Shown here piece by piece: positions 1 to 4,952 of a stretch of DNA of 6,182 nt (position 1 is its first letter; each line of letters begins with the position of its first letter). The notes beneath the pieces were generated by a model that was not told where the DNA came from, searched no databases, and saw only the letters and a program-made list of their open reading frames with translations. Made by a program: the position numbers and the translations under genes. Source of the DNA: Actinomycetota bacterium (GTDB lineage Bacteria > Actinomycetota > Acidimicrobiia > IMCC26256 > PALSA-610); the NCBI GenBank assembly GCA_030839105.1, contig JAUZEI010000367.1, forward strand, positions 1 to 6,182, read 5' to 3'.

Positions 1-24
1 ACGCTATCTCTCGCGCCGGCTCGC

Positions 25-417
25 TCAGTGTGCGGAATCGACCTGAGCCCCGCTCCGACCGGGTGTCGGTTCGATCAGGTGCGAGAGTTCGCACAGGTCG
101 AGCAACCGGTGCGCGACGTGCGACGGAGCGCGGACCGTTAGCGCGCGGTCGCGCGATGCGAGGTACGCGCGGGTGCGTACGAAGGTGCCGATCCAGGCCG
201 CGCCGATGAACTCGACGCCCGCGAGATCGATCACCACGTCGGACTCGTCTTGTTCGATCGCATCGTCGAACGACTCGACGAGCGAGCTGAGCGCCGCCTC
301 GTCGAGCTCGCCGCGGAGCGCGACAACAGTGTGCGAGGCATCGCTCGCGTGGCGTTTCGAGACGGTGACGCGCGGCAGTTCGTTGACGTTGGACTCACGT
401 GCAGCGGGTGAACTCAT
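25..417 (-). CDS. STAS-domain protein, anti-sigma factor antagonist-like, lacking the phosphoserine
   Basis: A 130-aa protein made of one STAS domain (about residues 15-115), the fold of SpoIIAA/RsbV anti-sigma-factor antagonists. The pattern is a strand ending VVALRGELDE (31-40), a helix, then the core strand VVIDLAGVEF (61-70) followed by IGAAWIG (71-77). In SpoIIAA-type proteins this last loop reads [I/M]-D-S-S-G-L and its first Ser is phosphorylated by the anti-sigma kinase. Here the Asp is Gly72 and both Ser are Ala73-Ala74, so the usual phospho-switch is absent. If it binds an anti-sigma factor it would do so constitutively; otherwise it is a STAS protein with another role. The ATG at 417 is chosen because GGGAG lies 7 nt upstream and the domain begins soon after. 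The longer reading from TTG at 594 would start on a -35-like TTGACA. No kinase or sigma gene is adjacent in the window. The family call is firm, the partner unknown. Confidence 0.85.
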   Translation of the reverse strand: MSSPAARESNVNELPRVTVSKRHASDASHTVVALRGELDEAALSSLVESFDDAIEQDESDVVIDLAGVEFIGAAWIGTFVRTRAYLASRDRALTVRAPSHVAHRLLDLCELSHLIEPTPGRSGAQVDSAH

Positions 418-424
418 GCGCAGA

Positions 425-429
425 CTCCC
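425..429 (-). promoter_or_regulatory. Shine-Dalgarno of the STAS gene (decides the start)
   Basis: Read on the minus strand the sequence is TGGGAGTCTGCGC followed by ATG at 417. GGGAG is 7 nt from the start codon. An in-frame ATG at 435 would place this motif inside the coding region, so the 417 start is preferred. Confidence 0.6.
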
Positions 430-564
430 AAGCATCGGACGCAAACGAACATGCGCTGCCGGGGTCTCGAGCAACACGCCCCGAACCCGTTTCGTTCGCC
501 ACCGAAATCGCCTGGGCTCGCAAAACAGATCCTGCACGGAAATGGGCTGGTGCCGTGCCGCTCC

Positions 565-594
565 CACGTAAACATCCCCTGGAAAAACTGTCAA
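565..594 (-). promoter_or_regulatory. Candidate housekeeping promoter of the STAS gene
   Basis: A perfect -35 hexamer TTGACA occupies 594-589 on the minus strand. About 17-18 nt further are weak -10 candidates, TTACGT (571-566) or TACGTG (570-565). Transcription would start near 558 and leave a leader of about 140 nt before the ATG at 417. It lies between the yceI-like gene and the STAS gene, pointing at the latter. The -35 is good and the -10 poor, so confidence is limited. Confidence 0.4.
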
Positions 595-600
595 GCGAAC

Positions 601-633
601 GCGTCCTCACCGGACGCTCGAGCGCGGCCGCTC
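601..633 (-). terminator. Tandem GC-rich hairpins, possible terminator of the YceI-like gene
   Basis: Just past the YceI-like stop, the minus strand can form two consecutive hairpins. One is GAGCG-GCCG-CGCTC (633-620). The other is GCGTCC-GGTGA-GGACGC (617-601), a perfect 6-bp stem with a 5-nt loop. No immediate T-run follows, only TTTTT about 15 nt later, so it is not a canonical intrinsic terminator. Its position between a stop codon and the next gene's promoter is what suggests termination or transcriptional insulation. Confidence 0.35.
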
Positions 634-638
634 TGCCC

Positions 639-1334
639 CTAGCTGGGCTGCAGTTGCAGCAGGAACTCGAGCTCGCCGGAGTCACCCACGCTCGCCGGGC
701 CACCGCTCGGGTTGTTGATGCCGTAGTCGGCGAAGACGACGGTCTTGTCACTCTGTACGGCGATCACATCGCCGGTGCGTTTCGTCGTGAGCGGGAACGT
801 CACGTCTTTCGTCGTGCCGTGCAGAGTCAGCTTTCCGTTCGCGGAGTAGGTCGCCTTCGCGCCATCGGCGGGGACCGGGGCGAGATCGATCGGGCTCGTG
901 AGCGTGAACGTGGCCGTCGGAAAACTTGCAGTGTCCATGATCCGGCCCTGGAACTGCCCATCGCGCTGACTCTGGTCGCTCGTGAACGAAGTCATGTCGA
1001 CCGTGAACGTCGCCGCGGTCACCTTGGTCCCCGCGATCGTCATCGAACCCGTCACGCCCTTCGTCTGACCCACGGCGGTACCGCTCTGTCCGAACACCGT
1101 CTCCTTGACTCGGTACCGAGCGACCGAGCCGCTGCCGACCTTCCAGGTTCCGGCGAGGGGCGCACGCTTTCCGGTGGTCCCACTCGTCCCGGCGGTTGCC
1201 GTCGACGAGGTTGTGACGGAGTCGACGGTCAGCCGCGGCGGTGGGTCGCTCTGGATGAAGTGGAAGTAGACAAACGGGCCACCGACGACGACCAGAAGCG
1301 CGACGACGACGATGCCGATGATCCAGCGCTTCAT
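639..1334 (-). CDS. Membrane-anchored YceI-like domain protein
   Basis: A 231-aa protein. Residues 4-26 form one hydrophobic segment after MKRW, an N-terminal anchor or uncleaved signal. Residues 36-57 are a Ser/Thr/Gly-rich linker. Residues about 61-230 are a YceI-like domain, a lipocalin-like beta-barrel that in characterised members binds isoprenoid or amphiphilic ligands outside the cytoplasm. Recognisable family patterns are VTGSMTI (94-100), FTVDMTSFTSD (110-120), RDGQFQGRIMDTASFP (124-139), KLTLHGTTKDVTFPL (168-182) and the end DSGELEFLLQL (218-228). The HGTTKDVTF strand and the Asp-rich F-x-S-D segment are the most diagnostic. The ATG at 1334 has AAAGGGA 3 nt upstream. The 97-bp gap to the preceding gene holds only a weak promoter-like pair (TTGAGC 1386-1381, TAACAC 1365-1360, spacer 15), so independent transcription is unproven. 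The real ligand is unknown, and the domain most likely faces the outside of the membrane. Confidence 0.9.
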   Translation of the reverse strand: MKRWIIGIVVVALLVVVGGPFVYFHFIQSDPPPRLTVDSVTTSSTATAGTSGTTGKRAPLAGTWKVGSGSVARYRVKETVFGQSGTAVGQTKGVTGSMTIAGTKVTAATFTVDMTSFTSDQSQRDGQFQGRIMDTASFPTATFTLTSPIDLAPVPADGAKATYSANGKLTLHGTTKDVTFPLTTKRTGDVIAVQSDKTVVFADYGINNPSGGPASVGDSGELEFLLQLQPS

Positions 1335-1431
1335 GAGTCCCTTTCGGGGCGGCCGGGCTGTGTTACGCCGAGCGTGGTCAGCTCAACTGTGCGCCCGCTG
1401 AGAGGATCACAATAACTTCACCACGTCCCGG

Positions 1432-2907
1432 TCACTTCGGTGCATACACCAGCAACGGCTTCGCGTGCTTCTCGATCGTGAAATCAAGCTTTCCGTCGAA
1501 GACTTCGCCGTCGGCCGCGAGCGGGTTCTCGCTCTCCGGAACGTGGCATGTGAGCGCGGGCACGAGCGCGCGCGTGTAAATCCGTGACCGGACGAGATTG
1601 CCCGTCAGCGCGGCGAGGATGAGTCGCACGCGCGCCCAAGGCGCCGAACCGTCGACGATGCGCACGTCGAAGAGCCCGTCGTCGAGTCGCGTACGCGTGG
1701 TTGGCGCGAATCCCGGCGGCTCGTAGGCGCAGTTGCCGACGAAGATCATCCAGATGCGTCGCGTGCGACCGTCGATCATGACCTCGAACGGATCGTTCTC
1801 GCGCAGCACCCTCACGAGCGCGACCCCGAGCGCGGCCCACTTGCCGATCGAGGACTCGAGCTCCTCGCGCGCTTCGACCAGCTTCGAATAGCTGCCGAAG
1901 CTCGCCGTGTTGACGAAGACGTGGCGATCGATCAGCCCGACGTCGACCGCGACGAGTTGCCCGCGCTTCAAGGCTCGGGCGGCGTCGTCGACCGACTCCA
2001 ATCCGAGGTCGCGCGCGAAATGGTTCAGCGTTCCACCCGGTACCACGAGGAGCGGGCAGTCGTATTCGACCGCGATCCCGGCGGCCGCATTGACCGAGCC
2101 GTCGCCGCCGACGATCCCGATCGCCTCACCTCGCGCGACCGCTTCCCGCAACGCCGGCTCGATACCGGCCGCGGTGTCGGGCATCACGATCCGCGCTTCG
2201 GGCAGTACGGCGCGCAGCTCGTCCGTGAGCACTCTCGGCGGGCCCGTGTGCGCCCCGGGTTTGACCGCGTTCGTGAGCCCGGCGCCGTCGGCCGAAGGAA
2301 CGCCGACGACGCGCGCCAGCGAGACCGGGACCGGACGGGCGGAGGCGGGTGAGTAGTCGGCGCGGGGCCAGACCTTCACTGTCGCGGCGGCGACACCCGC
2401 GCCGATCGCGCCGCCGAGCACGACCTCGCCCGGGGAGTGCACGCCGTTGTACACGCGCGAATAGGCGACCGCCGCCGCGAGCGCGCCGAGGGCCGCGCCG
2501 ACGAGCGGAAGCTCCATCGATGCGGCGGTCGCAAAGGCCGCCGCCGAGGCCGCGTGACCCGACGGCATCGACGACGAGATCGGCCGTCGACGGAGCCCGA
2601 CGAACGGGAACGGTTCGAGCGGAGGCCGGACGCGCGGCGGCAGCCGCTCGAGGACGCCGCTCGCGATCGCCGACGAACCGGCGATTGCAATCACTCCCCG
2701 GAGTGCCGCGCGGCGACTGCGCCGGCCGCCGAACCCGCCGAGGGCCGCTGCGATCGCGAGCCACAGCACGGAATGATCGGCCGCACGGGAGAGCCCGGGC
2801 ATGGTCGCGTCGAGTACCTGCAAACGCCTCCCGTTGATCCGAGCGAACGCGCGTCGGTCGGCCCGGGCCAATGATCGTCTGCGGCGCCCGACCGCAGGTT
2901 TGTTCAC
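1432..2907 (-). CDS. Bifunctional PAP2 phosphatase / diacylglycerol kinase fusion
   Basis: A 491-aa two-domain protein. The N-terminal half (about 35-180) is a PAP2-type membrane phosphatase with several hydrophobic segments (45-60, 68-86, 120-150, 162-178). Its motifs are RVRPP (92-96), SMPSGH (113-118, His118) and SRVYNGVHSPGE (150-161, His157). The Asp that normally ends the third motif is Glu161. The C-terminal half (about 200-490) is a DAGK/YegS/sphingosine-kinase-like catalytic domain with GGDGSVN (267-273), VVPGGTLNHFARDLG (288-302), LDDGLFDV (408-415) and ADGEVF (465-470). The predicted roles are removal of phosphate from a membrane lipid and ATP-dependent phosphorylation of a diacylglycerol-like lipid at the membrane. 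The fusion is a known actinobacterial architecture, but its substrates are not settled. It starts with GTG only 9 nt after the hemerythrin stop, with just a weak CGGG upstream, so coupled translation is likely. The Arg-rich N-terminus (8-28) is plausibly cytoplasmic. An internal ATG at residue 36 (2802) is a less likely start. Confidence 0.9.
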   Translation of the reverse strand: MNKPAVGRRRRSLARADRRAFARINGRRLQVLDATMPGLSRAADHSVLWLAIAAALGGFGGRRSRRAALRGVIAIAGSSAIASGVLERLPPRVRPPLEPFPFVGLRRRPISSSMPSGHAASAAAFATAASMELPLVGAALGALAAAVAYSRVYNGVHSPGEVVLGGAIGAGVAAATVKVWPRADYSPASARPVPVSLARVVGVPSADGAGLTNAVKPGAHTGPPRVLTDELRAVLPEARIVMPDTAAGIEPALREAVARGEAIGIVGGDGSVNAAAGIAVEYDCPLLVVPGGTLNHFARDLGLESVDDAARALKRGQLVAVDVGLIDRHVFVNTASFGSYSKLVEAREELESSIGKWAALGVALVRVLRENDPFEVMIDGRTRRIWMIFVGNCAYEPPGFAPTTRTRLDDGLFDVRIVDGSAPWARVRLILAALTGNLVRSRIYTRALVPALTCHVPESENPLAADGEVFDGKLDFTIEKHAKPLLVYAPK

Positions 2908-2916
2908 GCAGCCCGG

Positions 2917-3390
2917 CTAGCGGGCGACGACGCGGTCGGGGTTGGGGGTGCGAGGCGCGGTCTTCTTGGCCTTCTCCAACTGGGCGCCCAGCTCTTGGAG
3001 CCGAGCCCGCGTCAGCGCCTCGCGCACCTTGGGGAACCAGTCGGTCTCCTCCTCCTCGACGTGATGACGTACCTGCTCCATCATCACGGTCACCTTGGCG
3101 TCGTAGCGCTCGTCCTCGACACCGATCGCCGCGATCTCCTCGAGCGTCCACTTCAGGACGTGGTGCTCCTCGAGGCTCTCCAAGATCGCGTCCTCGAGCT
3201 TCGGAACCTCCGAGCGCACCGCCGGATAGAACACCTGCTCCTCGATCGCCGCGTGGATGGAAAGCGCCTTGCTGGCATCGTCGATGAACTTCGCCCGGCC
3301 CGGGCTGTCCTTCTTCTTCGCGGCCTTGTACTCACGGAACAACTTGGAAACGGCCTTGTGGTCGGCCTTCAAGAGCGCGATCGCATCCAT
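2917..3390 (-). CDS. Hemerythrin HHE-domain protein
   Basis: A 157-aa soluble, helical protein of the hemerythrin/HHE cation-binding family. Likely di-iron ligands, by pattern, are His11 (KADHKAV), His46 with Glu50 (IHAAIEEQVFYP), His76 or His77 (EEHHVLK), and His109 or His110 with Glu113/Glu114 (VRHHVEEEE). This matches the H...HxxxE...H...HxxxE layout of bacterial hemerythrins. Residues 1-125 cover the four-helix bundle. The tail (126-157) is a Lys/Arg-rich helix and disordered end without a recognised domain. Relatives bind O2 or respond to oxidative or nitrosative stress, but the exact role here is inferred only. The ATG at 3390 has AAGGGG 6 nt upstream. It is the first gene of an apparent operon with the PAP2/DAGK fusion and lies behind a SigF/SigB-like promoter and two leader hairpins. 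Confidence 0.92.
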   Translation of the reverse strand: MDAIALLKADHKAVSKLFREYKAAKKKDSPGRAKFIDDASKALSIHAAIEEQVFYPAVRSEVPKLEDAILESLEEHHVLKWTLEEIAAIGVEDERYDAKVTVMMEQVRHHVEEEETDWFPKVREALTRARLQELGAQLEKAKKTAPRTPNPDRVVAR

Positions 3391-3419
3391 CTCGTTCCCC
3401 TTGTTGACGTTGATTCGAT

Positions 3420-3464
3420 CGCGTCGTGACGTACGACGCGGGGACCGCCGGTTGCCGGCGACCC
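3420..3464 (-). promoter_or_regulatory. Two adjacent hairpins in the hemerythrin mRNA leader
   Basis: Arm pair one is CGCGTCGT (3420-3427) with ACGACGCG (3433-3440), a perfect 8-bp stem with a 5-nt loop. Arm pair two is CGCCGG (3446-3451) with CCGGCG (3455-3460), a 6-bp stem with a 3-nt loop. GG (3442-3443) and CC (3463-3464) can extend it across a 2-nt internal loop. Both lie between the predicted -10 (3470) and the ribosome site (3397-3402). They could be mRNA-stabilising or regulatory structure, or the first could be a repressor operator. GC-rich DNA makes such stems by chance fairly often. Confidence 0.4.
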
Positions 3465-3469
3465 AGGAA

Positions 3470-3495
3470 CTACCCGAAGTCGCGCCGCGACAACC
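3470..3495 (-). promoter_or_regulatory. SigF/SigB-type stress promoter of the hemerythrin operon
   Basis: On the minus strand GGTTG (3495-3491) is followed by a 15-nt spacer and GGGTAG (3475-3470). This fits the known pattern for actinobacterial group-3 stress sigma factors, GTTT-N14-17-GGGTA. The -10 core GGGTA is complete, and GTTG matches three of four -35 bases. Transcription would begin near 3463, about 73 nt before the ATG at 3390. The match and its placement are seen in the sequence; use by a SigF/SigB-like factor is inferred, since no sigma gene lies in the window. Confidence 0.5.
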
Positions 3496-3642
3496 GGAGT
3501 TGTTCGGCGCCGGGGCCGGTGAGGATCAGGACCATGCGCCGAACCGCACTCGAACTCGCGCCGCCGGCATCCGTGTAGCGCACAGACGGCAAGAACATCG
3601 CCCGGCCCGACCGTGGCGCGCACGCAGAGGCCCACGTGCGTC

Positions 3643-3668
3643 GTTACTCGACCTTGATGTCGAGTTAC
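3643..3668. repeat. Hyphenated inverted repeat
   Basis: ACTCGAC (3646-3652) and GTCGAGT (3659-3665) are perfect inverted arms separated by CTTGAT. After one mismatch, GT (3643-3644) pairs with AC (3667-3668). It lies about 80 nt past the tRNA 3' end and about 150 nt upstream of the hemerythrin promoter. No T-run follows on either strand, so it is not an intrinsic terminator. It has the size of a dimeric regulator site but no known operator is recognised. Confidence 0.35.
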
Positions 3669-3744
3669 CCCGACCGACTCTCCAGGGGGTGTGCGAACGG
3701 CTCGTAGTCCGGTCCAACGGACGGGAGTCACTTCGGAAACAGAG

Positions 3745-3819
3745 TCGGGGTGCCGGGATTCGAACCCGGGACCTCAGCGTCCCGAACGCTGCGCGCTAAC
3801 CAAGCTGCGCTACACCCCG
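3745..3819 (-). tRNA. tRNA-Pro (anticodon CGG)
   Basis: A complete 75-nt cloverleaf on the minus strand. The acceptor stem is CGGGGTG (3819-3813) with CACCCCG (3752-3746), followed by discriminator A at 3745. The D arm is GCGC-AGCTTGGTTA-GCGC. The anticodon arm is CAGCG-TTCGGGA-CGCTG, giving anticodon CGG, which reads proline codon CCG. The variable loop is AGGTC. The T arm is CCGGG-TTCGAAT-CCCGG. All stems pair fully. The 3' CCA is not encoded, since the DNA continues ACTCTG. The gene begins 18 nt after the cysQ stop on the same strand, so it could be co-transcribed with cysQ and cut out, or use a promoter inside the end of cysQ. CCG is probably a frequent proline codon in such GC-rich DNA. 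Confidence 0.97.
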
Positions 3820-3837
3820 TGTGCAGAACGAGTGAGA

Positions 3838-4581
3838 CTAGTCGTCCGGTGCCTCACGGATCGCCGCCAAAACCGTCGTCGCCAACTCGGGGCGGCATAC
3901 GAGGAGGTCGGGCAAGTAGACGTCGGGCTGGTTGTAGACGAGCGGCGATCCGTCGATGCGCGAGCAGTGGCATCCGGCGGCGGCCGCGACTCCGACCGGT
4001 GCGGCCGAGTCCCATTCGTACTGCCCGCCGGAATGCGCGTACACGTCGGCGTGGCCCTGGATCACCGCCATCGTCTTGGCGCCGGCCGAGCCGAGGGGAA
4101 CCAGTTCGGCGTCGAGCACCCCTGCGAGGTATTCGGCGAGCTTCGGCGGCCGCGTGCGGGAGACCAACAGCCGCGGCTTGCCGTCGTGTGGCGGCGCGAG
4201 GCTCGGCGCGGGCTTGGTTGCAAGGACGAGATCGTCCTGCGCCGGCAGCGCCACCGCGCAGGCGTGGGGCGTGCCGTTGAGGACGAGTGCGACGTGCACG
4301 GCCCAATCGGTGCGGCCGCTTTCGCCGAATTCCCGGGTCCCGTCGAGCGGGTCGACGATCCACACCCGTTCCCGCTCGAGCCGGATCGGGTCGTCCTTCG
4401 ACTCTTCGGAGAGCACGGCATCGTCGGGTCGGGCCTCGGCGAGGCGGGCGAGTATCAGGTCGTTGCTCTCGCGGTCGCCGTCGTCCTTCGACGCGCCTTC
4501 GGCGCGCCTGCGCATGAGCAGCTGACCGGCCTCGCGCGCGATCTGCGCCGCCAGTTGGTGATCGTCCACGGGATCCGTCAA
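3838..4581 (-). CDS. cysQ: 3'(2'),5'-bisphosphate nucleotidase CysQ, inositol-monophosphatase superfamily
   Basis: A 247-aa cytosolic, Mg-dependent, lithium-sensitive-type phosphatase. It is predicted to hydrolyse 3'-phosphoadenosine 5'-phosphate to AMP and so control PAPS/PAP levels in sulfate assimilation; mycobacterial CysQ also shows some inositol- and fructose-bisphosphatase activity. Metal-site motifs are VLSEES (56-61), WIVDPLDGTREF (74-85, with Asp77, Asp80, Thr82) and the C-terminal GGQYEWDSAAPVG (185-197, Asp191). The segments SAGAKTMAVIQGHADVY (165-181), DGSPLVYNQPDVYLPDLL (210-227) and TDWAVHVAL closely resemble Mycobacterium tuberculosis CysQ as I remember it. I choose the TTG at 4581, which overlaps the receiver stop as TTGA and gives an N-terminus like the mycobacterial protein. 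A GTG at 4569 is a real alternative. Neither has a clear ribosome site, which fits coupled translation. The same frame stays open further upstream to 5220, but that part overlaps two better-supported genes. Confidence 0.92.
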   Translation of the reverse strand: MTDPVDDHQLAAQIAREAGQLLMRRRAEGASKDDGDRESNDLILARLAEARPDDAVLSEESKDDPIRLERERVWIVDPLDGTREFGESGRTDWAVHVALVLNGTPHACAVALPAQDDLVLATKPAPSLAPPHDGKPRLLVSRTRPPKLAEYLAGVLDAELVPLGSAGAKTMAVIQGHADVYAHSGGQYEWDSAAPVGVAAAAGCHCSRIDGSPLVYNQPDVYLPDLLVCRPELATTVLAAIREAPDD

Positions 4582-4952
4582 CTCGCGGCGGGAAGGAGCT
4601 GCTTCGCGGCTCGCCGCAGCACGCCCGCGTCGACGGGCTTGACCAGCATGAGGTCGACGTCGGCGCGCCGGCCGATGAACTCGTCGGCCTGGCGGTCGAG
4701 CAGCAGCAGGATGTTGGCGCGGTCGAGACGACCACCGGATTCTTCCAGCCGGAGATCGAGGGCGACGGCGACACCCCCCATGTTGCCGATCTGCATGTCG
4801 AGCACCACGAGATCGGGATTCACCTCGGCGAACCGGTCGCGGACGTCTTGTCCGCGGGTGACCTCGACCACGTTCTGGCCCCGGCCCATGAACGCGGCGC
4901 GCACTTGGTCGCGCACCCACTTGGCGTCGGCGGCGACGAGGATCGTGGTCAT
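4578..4952 (-). CDS. Stand-alone receiver-domain protein (degenerate response regulator)
   Basis: A 124-aa protein that is only a CheY-like receiver domain with no output domain. The first strand is TILVAADA (3-10). The phospho-acceptor strand is PDLVVLDMQIGNMGG (46-60), with Asp52 in the right place, and the conserved Lys is Lys105 in LVKPVD. It is atypical. The usual Asp-Asp pair of the first loop is Ala8-Asp9, and the switch Thr/Ser after the fourth strand (LLLLD, 82-86) seems to be Asp86. Metal binding and phospho-switching may therefore be altered. ATG at 4952 overlaps the ATPase stop as ATGA, and its own stop overlaps the start of cysQ, so it is made together with both. Its cognate kinase is not in the window. 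Possible roles are a phosphate shuttle or a protein-protein adaptor. The fold is clear, the function unknown. Confidence 0.85.
   Translation of the reverse strand: MTTILVAADAKWVRDQVRAAFMGRGQNVVEVTRGQDVRDRFAEVNPDLVVLDMQIGNMGGVAVALDLRLEESGGRLDRANILLLLDRQADEFIGRRADVDLMLVKPVDAGVLRRAAKQLLPAAS

Larger units (their letters stand above)
3391..3744. other. Gene-free stretch between tRNA-Pro and the hemerythrin gene
   Basis: I see no convincing gene here: open frames in it lack a ribosome site and family features. It holds the hemerythrin ribosome site (AAGGGGAA, 3402-3395), two leader hairpins (3420-3464), a SigF/SigB-like promoter (3470-3495) and a hyphenated inverted repeat (3643-3668). It also holds a 5-bp stem-loop 22 nt past the tRNA 3' end (GTCCG 3707-3711, CGGAC 3718-3722) with no T-run. 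About 3505-3640 shows nothing I can name. Confidence 0.6.

Noticed and set aside
418..594. Longer start for the STAS protein at TTG 594
   Set aside because: That TTG is the first part of a TTGACA -35 hexamer, the extra 59 residues have no domain, and a good ribosome site precedes the ATG at 417.
1378..1401. TCAGC/GCTGA stem as terminator of the PAP2/DAGK gene
   Set aside because: Only 5 bp with a 14-nt loop and no T-run; not distinguishable from chance.
399..1415. Long plus-strand open frame (338 codons)
   Set aside because: It lies antisense to the clear STAS and YceI-like genes, is rich in Arg/Gly/Asp/His low-complexity runs, and has no family motif. It is a GC-rich shadow.
2126..3151. 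Minus-strand open frame of 341 codons overlapping the PAP2/DAGK and hemerythrin genes
   Set aside because: Arg/Gly-rich shadow in another frame; the real genes carry full catalytic motifs.
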